Positions 25,073-33,336 of a stretch of DNA of 64,000 nucleotides are shown in pieces. The translations under genes were made by a program, and so were the position numbers. How positions within the stretch are numbered: position 1 is the first letter of the stretch; each line of letters opens with the position of its first letter. The notes below the pieces were generated by a model. The model was not told where the DNA came from, searched no databases, and was given only the letters and a program-made list of their open reading frames with translations. The DNA comes from CBDCFT01 sp965216365 (GTDB lineage Bacteria; Pseudomonadota; Gammaproteobacteria; Arenicellales; CBDCFT01), in assembly GCA_965216365.1 (NCBI GenBank), contig CBDCFT010000047.1, positions 1-64,000 of the forward strand, written 5' to 3'.

Positions 25073-26113
25073 ATGAAGATCCAGGTTAACGCCAGAAACC
25101 GCGCCCATAATTTTGATGGCGTTAGTGGCGACAAAATCCTTAGCCTTGGTTTAAGCAACGCTATCGATTTACCTTATGAATGTGGAAGCGGGACCTGTGG
25201 TACTTGCATAGCGCGCCTAGTGTCCGGGCAAATTACAGATCAGTGGCCGGAAGCCCCCGGAAGAAAGTATCTGAAGCCCAAAAAAAGTGAGTTTCTGATG
25301 TGCCAGTGTGTCGCAGAAACTGATGTGGTGATCGAAGTCGAGAATTATGTCCACACCATGGAGGCTGGCGCCTGTGTGCCTTCTGCTAGACGTGGTCACG
25401 TTAAAACCGCCAAGCTTCTAACGCCTGACGTGATGTTTCTTCAGATATCATTGGACCAGGCACTCGATTTTGATGCTGGCCAATTTGTATTGGTTCAATT
25501 TCCTGAGGTGGTGGGTTTTCGTGGCTGGTCTATGGTGAACTACAAACGCCACGCCGAAATGCTCGATTTTGTTGTCAAAAAAAAACCAGGGGGGAATCTG
25601 TCTGAATGGATTTTCAGCAATAGCTGCAAAGGTGTAGAAGTTGAACTTTTTGGAGCGTTAGGACGGGCGACTTTTTATCCGAGCCTATCAAAGAATATTC
25701 TTTGTATCGCCGGCGGCAGTGGTATCGCGGGAATGATGTCTATTCTCTCTCGGGCAGCTCAGGATGGCTATTTTACACAAAATACTGGGGATATCTTTTT
25801 CGGTGTGAATACGATGAAAGACGCATTCTTTCTCGATGAGCTTTCGGATTTTCGTACTCGCTGCGGGGAAAATCTAAATATAGTCATTGCCTTATCGGAA
25901 GAGGATGCGTCGGTATCGGCTAAGAATGACTATCCACAATTGGTATTCGACCGGGGTTATGTGCATGAAGTAGCTGGTCGTTGTATGGAGAACCGCTATG
26001 GAAATGTCAGAGCCTATATTGCCGGCCCGGAACCCGTTGTCAACGGATCCATAGGCATGCTGCTACGGGCAAAAGTAACTACTGATAATATTCGCTACGA
26101 CAAATTCAGCTAG
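25073..26113 (+). CDS. msmD: Methanesulfonate monooxygenase, NADH-ferredoxin reductase
   Basis: 346 residues with an N-terminal plant-type [2Fe-2S] ferredoxin domain (ligands C37, C42, C45 and C77 or C79; CGSGTCGTC). An FAD domain follows (about 105-205; GWSMVNYK is the flavin-binding variant of RxYS). The C-terminal NAD domain starts CIAGGSGIAGMMSIL near residue 215 and ends with AYIAGPEPVVNGS. This is the domain order of class IB/III oxygenase reductases. It supplies electrons from NADH to the Rieske ferredoxin. It stops 10 bases before the probable start of the next gene. Confidence 0.87.
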   Translation: MKIQVNARNRAHNFDGVSGDKILSLGLSNAIDLPYECGSGTCGTCIARLVSGQITDQWPEAPGRKYLKPKKSEFLMCQCVAETDVVIEVENYVHTMEAGACVPSARRGHVKTAKLLTPDVMFLQISLDQALDFDAGQFVLVQFPEVVGFRGWSMVNYKRHAEMLDFVVKKKPGGNLSEWIFSNSCKGVEVELFGALGRATFYPSLSKNILCIAGGSGIAGMMSILSRAAQDGYFTQNTGDIFFGVNTMKDAFFLDELSDFRTRCGENLNIVIALSEEDASVSAKNDYPQLVFDRGYVHEVAGRCMENRYGNVRAYIAGPEPVVNGSIGMLLRAKVTTDNIRYDKFS

Positions 26114-26175
26114 TAACAGTTCTATGAATAAAAATAGAGGCCATTTGCAAACTGGAAGATATCCCCGCCAACGGA

Positions 26176-26856
26176 ATGAGGGAATTTTACACTGAAGAAG
26201 GGTTAAAAGTGCTAATCGCCAACTTCAACGGAGACTATTATGCCTATGGGGGGTTGTGTCCCCATCAGGGAACTTGCCTGGCAGAGGGGTTTTATAACGG
26301 GGCGGTACTCACCTGTCACAAGCATTTGTGGCAATGGGATATCACAACTGGAAAAGCAATTGGTCTCGCCGAAACCCCACTGGAGCCTTACCTGGTTGAA
26401 ATAGAAGACGGAGAGATATTTGTGCAACAAGCCGGCTTGCTGAAAATAGCGCAACTGTTTTCGGATATTTCCGGTAATACACGCGAACGGCTCGAACAAC
26501 TTACACGCCGCGAGGAGCATGAGGGCGGTAGTATTCTTTATAACATCCGTGATCGCACTGATGATCTCTACATTCTCGAATCAGGTCGAGTTGAATTTCA
26601 AATAGGCCGGGATGACCACGCCAGCGTCGCTGGTTTCATACTACGTAAGGGTGAGGTGTTTGGATGGGCTGCACTCCTTGAACACCAACCTATGCGCATC
26701 GCAAAAGCTGTCTGCGTGGAAAAATCGGCACTAGTTCGTCTAAATGGCGAAGAAGTCATAAAAGTACTTGAATCCGACCCTGCCTCCGGTTATCTGGTGA
26801 TGCGCCAACTTACGACCCTGATAACCAAACATTTAACCTCGTCCGGCGAGCAGTAA
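26176..26856 (+). CDS. Rieske ferredoxin fused to a cyclic-nucleotide-binding domain
   Basis: The intact frame gives 226 residues. Rieske ligands are C28-P-H30 and C47-H-K-H50, with LWQWDITTGKAIG after. From about residue 95 a Crp/cNMP-type beta-roll follows: GSILYNIRDRTDDLYILESGRVEFQIG, then LRKGEVFGWAALLEHQPMRIAKAVC, the position of the phosphate-binding cassette. There is no DNA-binding helix-turn-helix. The natural N-terminus is probably longer. An ATG at 26124 would read MNKIEAICKLEDIPANG into this frame if one A were removed from the A5 run at 26130-26134. It lies at the end of the msm operon and may gate or sense electron flow. Confidence 0.8.
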   Translation: MREFYTEEGLKVLIANFNGDYYAYGGLCPHQGTCLAEGFYNGAVLTCHKHLWQWDITTGKAIGLAETPLEPYLVEIEDGEIFVQQAGLLKIAQLFSDISGNTRERLEQLTRREEHEGGSILYNIRDRTDDLYILESGRVEFQIGRDDHASVAGFILRKGEVFGWAALLEHQPMRIAKAVCVEKSALVRLNGEEVIKVLESDPASGYLVMRQLTTLITKHLTSSGEQ

Positions 26857-27480
26857 GCCCACTATCAAAGTGTTTAGTTTTAATACTAACAAACTTGCGG
26901 GTCTACCTGAATTTTGCAAGATGGGGGAACCGGACGCTTGTAATATACTCCGCCTGTGGATATGTCAATTCCAATGAAGTCCTCTAATGATTGAATGGAA
27001 CAATAACAGCAGTGTTCAGACAATTTGTAAGAATCGATGTGAGCAAGCCGCATCTTAAAAAACCTTTGAGTCCATGTATTGTCAGAGTTTAAACATGATA
27101 GCAATGAGTAGTAGCTTTCACGCTGGAAAAAGTATAGAGACAGTCGGTTTTAGGGGATGTATCAAACCCATCGAGCGGCCTACGGACGTGGTTAACGCCG
27201 GGTTGAACTCCGAGTTCAGCGCACAATGGTTGATTGAAGAATGATTACGCTCAAGCCAAATTCGCCGTGACAATTATCGTCAAGCGGTAAAATTAACTGT
27301 GTTTGTTGCATACTGCTCCGAAGTATTTTGATAGATCGAACCAATCAAATCATTGAATTGAATGATTTTACAAATGACGCGGATTCGGTTGATATAATCC
27401 GTCTAGCGATGATGTCACACATAAGAATGAATTCTGTTTCAATTCGCTAGTTGTCAAAAACCAAGCTAGAGAGGAGATCA
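26857..27480. other. Long intergenic region before the sulfonate importer
   Basis: Over 600 bases without a supported gene. A 49-codon ATG frame (27095-27244) and a 72-codon frame on the other strand exist, but neither has a ribosome site or a recognisable sequence. The right end holds a promoter candidate. No strong terminator hairpin was seen after the Rieske-cNMP gene. Confidence 0.5.
27390..27398 (+). promoter_or_regulatory. Extended -10 promoter for the ABC importer
   Basis: TGATATAAT is a perfect extended -10 element (TG-n-TATAAT), about 85 bases before the binding-protein ATG. The -35 region is weak (TTTACA at non-ideal spacing), as is usual for extended -10 promoters. Confidence 0.45.
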
Positions 27481-27484
27481 TATA

Positions 27485-28612
27485 ATGTTTAAGAAGAATT
27501 CCCGCTCGATAACTTCAGCTGCTGCTGGATTGACTGCGTTAATTTTCGCTGTAGCACAACCCGCGATAGCGGAAGTTGATTTCGGTAGCGAAGGCGAAGC
27601 TGTCAATCTGGTAATAGGGTACCAACCGTACTACACCGAATCATGGTCTGGGGTAATCAACAACGGCAAGCAACTATGGAAAAATTATCTGCCGGAAGGA
27701 TCCACTGCCGAGTTCCAGATCGGTCTGCAAGGCTCGGTGATCGTAAACGCGATGACCGGTGAAAAGCAACATATCGGTTACATGGGCGATATGCCCGCTA
27801 TCGCCTCAACGTTCAGAAACATTAAAGAACGTGGGGGAACGGACATTCGCATCGTGTCGGTACTCGGAACATCGAAGCAACAGTGTAATATCTTTCTGGT
27901 GCGTAACGACGCTCCCGAATTCGCTAACGGAAGCGAAGCCGTAAAGTGGATGGATGGCAAAGTCACCTCCGCTCCACACGGTGCATGTACTGACCGGTTC
28001 GCACGTTTGGCGTTTCAACAAGCCGGGATCGAACCGAAAAGTTATCTCAATCAAAATATTGAAGTTATCACGACAAACTTCCGCGCAGGAAAACTCGATG
28101 CCGCGGCTATCTGGGAACCCACAGCTTCCAAAATCGTAAAAGCTGGCATCGCACGCCGTGGCGCCAGCGGTGAAGATTTTGATGCATTGGACGGTGGCTT
28201 CATGGTGATGTTAAACGACTTGATTCAACAACGGCCGGACGTGCATAAAGCATGGCTGGAAGCGGAATTGGACGCTCAGTTGTTCATGGCCGACCCAGCA
28301 AACGCTGATGCAGTGGCAGAAATGGCGGCAGCCCAAACCGAGAAAATCGACACGGAAGTATTGAAACATTCATTGTATGGCGGTTGGCCGGCCAATCAAG
28401 GCGGTGGTGAAGTCAAAGTTCAATTGGACTTCGTTATTAACGACCGTGTGCAAAGTCTACTTAATGACGCAACCGCGTTTTTGTACAGCTTACCGAAGAA
28501 ACCCGCAGCCGCAGCTTCAGTACGTGAAGAAGCCATTATGGACGGCGTTGCACGGCGAATTCTGGAAGAACGTGGACTGTCCAGCCCACTAGGTGTAGTT
28601 AAGGCTCAATAA
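27485..28612 (+). CDS. Sulfonate ABC importer, periplasmic binding protein (SsuA/TauA/MsmE-like)
   Basis: 375 residues. It has a signal peptide ending at AIA-EVDF (about residue 29), then the SsuA/NMT1-type fold with VNLVIGYQPYYTESWSGVI, GMPAIAST-like YMGDMPAIAST, and DAAAIWEPTASKIVKAGIA near residue 205. A strong GAGAGGAG ribosome site precedes the ATG. It follows the msm genes and is followed by two permease/ATPase pairs, so the likely ligand is methanesulfonate or another alkanesulfonate. It is the only binding protein in the operon. A hairpin after its stop would raise its level relative to the membrane genes. Confidence 0.88.
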   Translation: MFKKNSRSITSAAAGLTALIFAVAQPAIAEVDFGSEGEAVNLVIGYQPYYTESWSGVINNGKQLWKNYLPEGSTAEFQIGLQGSVIVNAMTGEKQHIGYMGDMPAIASTFRNIKERGGTDIRIVSVLGTSKQQCNIFLVRNDAPEFANGSEAVKWMDGKVTSAPHGACTDRFARLAFQQAGIEPKSYLNQNIEVITTNFRAGKLDAAAIWEPTASKIVKAGIARRGASGEDFDALDGGFMVMLNDLIQQRPDVHKAWLEAELDAQLFMADPANADAVAEMAAAQTEKIDTEVLKHSLYGGWPANQGGGEVKVQLDFVINDRVQSLLNDATAFLYSLPKKPAAAASVREEAIMDGVARRILEERGLSSPLGVVKAQ

Positions 28613-28692
28613 CGGGAAGATGTTGAATCGTTAGGTAGTAACAAGTACACGCGGGTTATTATTACGAAAGCGTGACTTGCCAAGGTGCATTC

Positions 28693-28717
28693 GAAGGGGG
28701 CGCGTATCGTCCCCTTC
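28693..28717 (+). terminator. Attenuating hairpin after the binding-protein gene
   Basis: GAAGGGG ... CCCCTTC with a short loop followed by TTTC. A weak or partial terminator at this position commonly gives more binding protein than permease. Confidence 0.6.
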
Positions 28718-28793
28718 TTTCATCGCGTAGTTTCTTGAATACAGAATCGGTAACCTGGGGTTTTATGTCCATTTTCGCAGTCGCCTTCAATCC

Positions 28794-29684
28794 ATGAGCG
28801 AACAATCAAGCAATCCGGCCATGACAAATTCCACCAAAGTGGAATTTACTGCCAGCCAAATGTTCTGGTCGCGATTTAAAAAACGCCTGGGTACTTCCTC
28901 GCCATATCTGTTAGTGGGCGGCATAGCGCTGTGGTTGTTCCTATGGTGGACCGCCTCAGAGTGGCTATTGTTACCGCGTTTCGAAAAAATGCCCGGCCCC
29001 GTTGCAGTGTTGAAAGAGTTCTTCTCTCCCGAACCCTTTACCGGTATATCCATCTTTACTCAGGAACTTTACGAACACATCTGGGCGAGTTGTCGACGCA
29101 TTTTTATCGCATTCGGCATCGCTACCTGTGTCGGGGTACCATTGGGGTTATTTATGGGTTGGTCACAAAAGTTTCGCGACTACACGTTTCCTATACTGGA
29201 AGTGTTACGGCCAATCCCAATTCTGGCTTGGGTACCACTCGCTATCTTGATGTTTGCCGGTTTCGAAGGCCCGGTGATTTTTCTCGCCACTCTAGCATCA
29301 CTATTCGTGACCACACTAAACACAATGCTAGGTGTGGATTCAATCGACGAATCTTATTTTCGTGCGGCTGGTTGTCTTGGCTCGAAACCCAAAGACATTT
29401 TTTTTAATGTCGTCGTTCCCGGCGCCCTGCCATTTATTTTTACTGGATTGCAAATCAGTATTGGTGTCGCATGGTTCTCCCTGGTAGCCGCAGAGATGGT
29501 GTCAGGTGATTACGGACTCGGTTATCTGATACTCGATGCCTACATGAATAATGTCAGCGTACCCATGGTCATTGGCATGATTACACTGGGATTTGTTGGG
29601 TGGATCACATCGGTCATCGTGCGCACTATCGGCAATCGCCTGATGCAATGGCGCACCCGTGCACTTGCGGCGGAGCAACGCTAA
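28794..29684 (+). CDS. Sulfonate ABC importer, permease 1
   Basis: 296 residues, about six membrane spans, of the BPD_transp_1/SsuC type. The coupling-helix EAA-like loop reads AAGCLGSKPKDIFFNVVVPGALPFIFTG near residue 190. Starts MSEQSSNPAMTNSTK. It ends with a TAATG overlap onto the ATPase gene. Paired with the following ATPase it forms one half of the duplicated transporter. Confidence 0.88.
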   Translation: MSEQSSNPAMTNSTKVEFTASQMFWSRFKKRLGTSSPYLLVGGIALWLFLWWTASEWLLLPRFEKMPGPVAVLKEFFSPEPFTGISIFTQELYEHIWASCRRIFIAFGIATCVGVPLGLFMGWSQKFRDYTFPILEVLRPIPILAWVPLAILMFAGFEGPVIFLATLASLFVTTLNTMLGVDSIDESYFRAAGCLGSKPKDIFFNVVVPGALPFIFTGLQISIGVAWFSLVAAEMVSGDYGLGYLILDAYMNNVSVPMVIGMITLGFVGWITSVIVRTIGNRLMQWRTRALAAEQR

Positions 29685-30535
29685 TGGACGCCAAAGTGAC
29701 GAGTGGCACTGCTACAAAAGGTGCGATCAGCATTCGCAACGTAACCAAGATTTACGACCCGGAAGGTGTCAATGTTTTAGCGGTCGATAATTGCTCGCTG
29801 GAAATCGCTGCAGGTGAAGTGTGCATGATTGTTGGGCCATCGGGTTGTGGTAAAACCACGTTACTCAATGCAATTGCGGGATTTCACTCCATCACCTTAG
29901 GCGAGATTCTCCTCGATGGAGAAGTATTGTGCGGCGAGCATAAACCCCTGGCCGAACAAGGAGCGGATAGAGTCGTCGTATTTCAAAACGGTGCATTGTT
30001 TCCGTGGAAAACTCTCGCTGACAACGTCGCCTACGGGCCGATGGTACAAGGCGTGCTAAGCAAATCGGAAGCGCGCGAGAAGGCTTATCACATGTTAGCG
30101 GAAGCGGGACTCTCCGATGTTGGCGACAAGTACCCTGGTGAAGTATCGTCAGGGATGGCGCGCCGTGCCGAGATTGTGCGCGCACTGATAAATGATCCTA
30201 AAGTATTGTTGCTGGATGAACCTTATCGTGCAATGGACGCCTTAACTAAATCCATCATGCATGAATCATTATTAGAAATGTATGATCGCACTAAGGTCAC
30301 GATTTTCTTTATCACCCACGATTTGGAAGAAGCGATATTTCTAGGTGACCGCGTTGTAGTCATGACAACTCGTCCGTGCAAATCGAAGAAAATCGTTGAT
30401 GTCAAAATCCCTCGTCCGCGAGATTTTCACACGCTATCATCGGAAGAATTTCGCTTATTGCTCGAAGAAACCAGCGAAGCCGTGCATGAGGAAGCGATAA
30501 AAGCCTTTGAAGCGGGCGAAAGGGAAATGGCCTAG
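29684..30535 (+). CDS. Sulfonate ABC importer, ATPase 1
   Basis: 283 residues from the ATG that overlaps the permease stop; an in-frame extension upstream lies inside the permease gene. Walker A is GPSGCGKTTLL near residue 50 and Walker B VLLLDEPYRAMD near residue 170. The switch His is in FFITHD. The signature is VSSGMARRAEI instead of LSGGQ, an unusual variant also hinted at in ATPase 2. It belongs to the SsuB/TauB family. Confidence 0.88.
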   Translation: MDAKVTSGTATKGAISIRNVTKIYDPEGVNVLAVDNCSLEIAAGEVCMIVGPSGCGKTTLLNAIAGFHSITLGEILLDGEVLCGEHKPLAEQGADRVVVFQNGALFPWKTLADNVAYGPMVQGVLSKSEAREKAYHMLAEAGLSDVGDKYPGEVSSGMARRAEIVRALINDPKVLLLDEPYRAMDALTKSIMHESLLEMYDRTKVTIFFITHDLEEAIFLGDRVVVMTTRPCKSKKIVDVKIPRPRDFHTLSSEEFRLLLEETSEAVHEEAIKAFEAGEREMA

Positions 30536-30581
30536 CAAGACAAAAACTAATAGATGTAAAAAGACCAAATATAATTTTACA

Positions 30582-31442
30582 ATGGCAATTGCGGCAGCAC
30601 AAAGCGCTCACGATTCAACGGCAAAACTACGTCGTACGCGTTGGCAAAAACTGCGACAGAATAAAAAGTTATGGCGCGGCCTAACAGCGGGCGCTGTCCT
30701 TTTGGCGTTGTGGGAAATCGGTTCTCGTTGGGACGAATGGTTTGAATATACCCTGCCCTTCATCGGTTTGATTCCAGCGCCGACTGCGGTACTCAAAGCA
30801 TGGGCTGAAGTCATACCTCTGTGGGGTTACTGGGAAAGCTGGTACTTGAGCTTTAAACGAGTCTTGTTTGGTTTCATTGCCGCGCAACTAATCGGTATAC
30901 CCTTCGGGCTATTCCTGGCAGTTAATCGCTACTTTAGAGAATTATTTTTTCCACCGTTTGAAATTCTTCGACCAATTCCTCCACTTGCATGGGTTCCGGC
31001 GTCGCTCATTTTCTGGCCAACTAACGAGATGTCGATTGCCTTTGTCACATTCCTCGGTGCATTTTTTACTATTGTCATCAACGTACTCGGCGGTGCGCGT
31101 AATATCGATATACGACTCATGCGGGCAGCACAATCCATGGGTGCAACCAAGTGGACATTGTTCTGGAAGATTGTTTTGCCCGGAACCTTACCCTCAATCT
31201 TTACCGGAGCAGCGGTCGGTATGGGCATCACATGGGAAGTGGTGTTAGCTGCAGAAATGATTTCAGGTGGTGGTACACAAGGCGGTGGCGGCCTCGGCTT
31301 TTTTATCTGGAACTCTTACATGGGTGGTTCACTGGAACAAATCGTTGTCGGAATGATTAGCATCGGTATCGCCGGCTACCTTTCCAGTAGCCTTATCCGT
31401 TGGTTGGGTGATCGCTCCATGCCCTGGCGCAAACTTTTCTAG
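30582..31442 (+). CDS. Sulfonate ABC importer, permease 2
   Basis: 286 residues from ATG; the frame is open 25 codons further upstream but that part is charged and overlaps no ribosome site. Membrane spans begin near residue 35 (LTAGAVLLALWEIGSR). The EAA loop reads AAQSMGATKWTLFWKIVLPGTLPSIFTG near residue 185. A glycine-rich loop SGGGTQGGGGLGFFIW is typical of SsuC/TauC. It is related to permease 1 but clearly diverged, so this is an old duplication rather than a recent copy. Confidence 0.87.
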   Translation: MAIAAAQSAHDSTAKLRRTRWQKLRQNKKLWRGLTAGAVLLALWEIGSRWDEWFEYTLPFIGLIPAPTAVLKAWAEVIPLWGYWESWYLSFKRVLFGFIAAQLIGIPFGLFLAVNRYFRELFFPPFEILRPIPPLAWVPASLIFWPTNEMSIAFVTFLGAFFTIVINVLGGARNIDIRLMRAAQSMGATKWTLFWKIVLPGTLPSIFTGAAVGMGITWEVVLAAEMISGGGTQGGGGLGFFIWNSYMGGSLEQIVVGMISIGIAGYLSSSLIRWLGDRSMPWRKLF

Positions 31443-31462
31443 GACGAATATCTATATTCAAC

Positions 31463-32302
31463 ATGAACAGTAATATCGGACACGTCGTACTGAAAAACGT
31501 CAACAAAGGTTATGGCGAAGAGTGGGACTGGGCTGACGTCATATTCGATATGACTATGGATTTACCGGCGGGAAAACTCACCGCTATTGTCGGACCTTCC
31601 GGCTGCGGTAAATCAACACTGGTTAATCTGATAGCCGGGTTTGAGCAAGCTGATTCGGGTGAAATCACCATTGATGGTGAGCCAATAACCGGACCCTCGA
31701 AAGACCGTATTGTTGTGTTCCAGGAAACCGCATTAATGCCGTGGTTAACAACTTACCAAAACACGGTATTTGGTCCCAAAATTCGCGGTGATATGAGCGA
31801 TTCCGAAATTCAGTCCGAAGCAAATCGTTTGCTCGAGAAAGTAGGCCTCACCGATTTTAAAGAAAAATATCCCATACAACTTTCCGGTGGCATGCAACGA
31901 CGTGCTGAACTCGCGCGCGCGTTAATGAACAAGCCCAAAGTCTTGATTATGGACGAACCCTTCCGTGGATTGGACGCCATGACGCGGGAATTGATGCAGG
32001 AATTTTTTCTGCGCTTATTCGAAGAGACCGGCACGACGAATTTATTTGTTACCTCAGAAATTGAAGAAGCGGTGTTTCTAGCCGATCGTTTGATCATTTT
32101 GTCTAATACACCAACTAGTGTGAAAGAACTTCTTACTATCGACCTGCCCCGTCCGCGAGAACCCGGCACGATGGGAACACAACAGGCTTTTGAATACAAA
32201 AAACAAGCGCTGGAAATCCTGCATGAAGAAGCCATGAAAAGTTTCACCACACAAACTGCTTCCGAAAGACAGGCAATGCAAGCTGCAATGAATCGTAGCT
32301 AA
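31463..32302 (+). CDS. Sulfonate ABC importer, ATPase 2
   Basis: 279 residues. Walker A is GPSGCGKSTLV near residue 48, the signature LSGGMQRRAEL near residue 140, Walker B VLIMDEPFRGLD near residue 160, and Q-loop VVFQETALMPW. Where the switch histidine is expected the sequence reads LFVTSEIEEAVFLAD: serine replaces the His of the H-loop (ATPase 1 has THD). This suggests an asymmetric transporter in which ATPase 1 and 2 form a heterodimer. It is the last gene of the importer operon. Confidence 0.86.
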   Translation: MNSNIGHVVLKNVNKGYGEEWDWADVIFDMTMDLPAGKLTAIVGPSGCGKSTLVNLIAGFEQADSGEITIDGEPITGPSKDRIVVFQETALMPWLTTYQNTVFGPKIRGDMSDSEIQSEANRLLEKVGLTDFKEKYPIQLSGGMQRRAELARALMNKPKVLIMDEPFRGLDAMTRELMQEFFLRLFEETGTTNLFVTSEIEEAVFLADRLIILSNTPTSVKELLTIDLPRPREPGTMGTQQAFEYKKQALEILHEEAMKSFTTQTASERQAMQAAMNRS

Positions 32303-32369
32303 TAAGATACCGCCCTATCTCTCCGGGGAAACTCATACTAAAACCGGAGACCCCACTGGACCTACAATC

Positions 32370-32573
32370 ATGGATTTGCTCGACTCCCTGATTCAACGCC
32401 CGGTTTTCATCACCCTCGCAATATCTGGCGCCATACTCGCCACTGTCGGCAACATTACGTTGCAACGCGCGTCGCAACGATATAAAAGCACCGGAAAATT
32501 TATTTTGCGCTTGGGCTACGCACTCGCCTGGTGTAGTGTTGCGATTTTTATTATTGCCGGTTTTCGTGCTTAA
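32370..32573 (+). CDS. Small two-span membrane protein
   Basis: 67 residues, hydrophobic at 13-30 and 46-65 with a basic loop (RASQRYKSTGKF) between. It directly precedes the Gld-type ABC genes (7-base gap) and is probably co-transcribed. Family unknown; it may be an accessory subunit. Confidence 0.6.
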   Translation: MDLLDSLIQRPVFITLAISGAILATVGNITLQRASQRYKSTGKFILRLGYALAWCSVAIFIIAGFRA

Positions 32574-32580
32574 TCAACGA

Positions 32581-33336
32581 ATGTCAGCCATAACACCCTT
32601 TATCGAAGTCGACAATCTGACCATGCAATTCGACGACCGTAAAGCGCTGAATAATATTTCGTTTAACGTACCGCAAAGCAGCATTACCGGCCTACTCGGT
32701 CCCAATGGCGCAGGCAAGTCCACAACCATGAGAATACTTTCCGGTTGTTTATTACCTAGTGAAGGTGATGCGCGAATTTGCGGCATCGATGTGGTGAAGT
32801 CCCGACGCGAAGCGCAAAGTTGTTTAGGCTATTTACCGGAAGCGGCCAGTGGATTTGGTAATTTAACCATCGCGGAATTTTTACGCTTTTGCGGTGAGGC
32901 TCGTGGCATCACAGAAGAAGGACTTACTAATCGCCTGTACGAACTCTGCGAGCAAGTGTCTCTCACAGGAGAAATTAATACGCCGTTACGTAAACTGTCA
33001 AAAGGGTGGCGGCAACGGGCATGGCTCGCACAAAGCCTGTTGCACGACCCGGCAGTATTAATACTTGATGAACCTACCGACGGATTAGATCCTAATCAAA
33101 AAGAAAACATACGCCAGCTGATTCGTGAGCGGGCGACAACCAAAGCCGTTCTCATCTCTACGCATATTCTCGAGGAAGCGGAATGGTTGTGCGATCACAT
33201 TATTATTATGAAGCAAGGCGAGATAGTTACAAATCAACCGACCACGCAACTTACCGATGAAAACCATCGCCTTGAATCGTTTTTTTCCAGGGTTACACAA
33301 GATAATGAACCCACAATGAATTCTTCAGCGATTTGA
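32581..33336 (+). CDS. ABC exporter ATPase (GldA-like)
   Basis: 251 residues starting MSAITPFIEVDNLTMQFDD; an earlier in-frame start lies inside the small membrane protein gene. Walker A GPNGAGKSTTMRIL near residue 40, signature LSKGWRQRAWLAQ near 140 (KG variant), Walker B VLILDEPTDGLDPNQ near 160, and switch THILEEAE. It is the CcmA/GldA-type ATPase of ABC-2 systems. The last bases overlap the start of the fused membrane partner, so the two are translationally coupled. Confidence 0.87.
   Translation: MSAITPFIEVDNLTMQFDDRKALNNISFNVPQSSITGLLGPNGAGKSTTMRILSGCLLPSEGDARICGIDVVKSRREAQSCLGYLPEAASGFGNLTIAEFLRFCGEARGITEEGLTNRLYELCEQVSLTGEINTPLRKLSKGWRQRAWLAQSLLHDPAVLILDEPTDGLDPNQKENIRQLIRERATTKAVLISTHILEEAEWLCDHIIIMKQGEIVTNQPTTQLTDENHRLESFFSRVTQDNEPTMNSSAI

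Noticed and set aside
26886..27244. Two short overlapping ORFs, one on each strand, before the importer genes
   Set aside because: Neither has a ribosome site, a recognisable family or codon use like the neighbours; the region reads as regulatory or decayed DNA.
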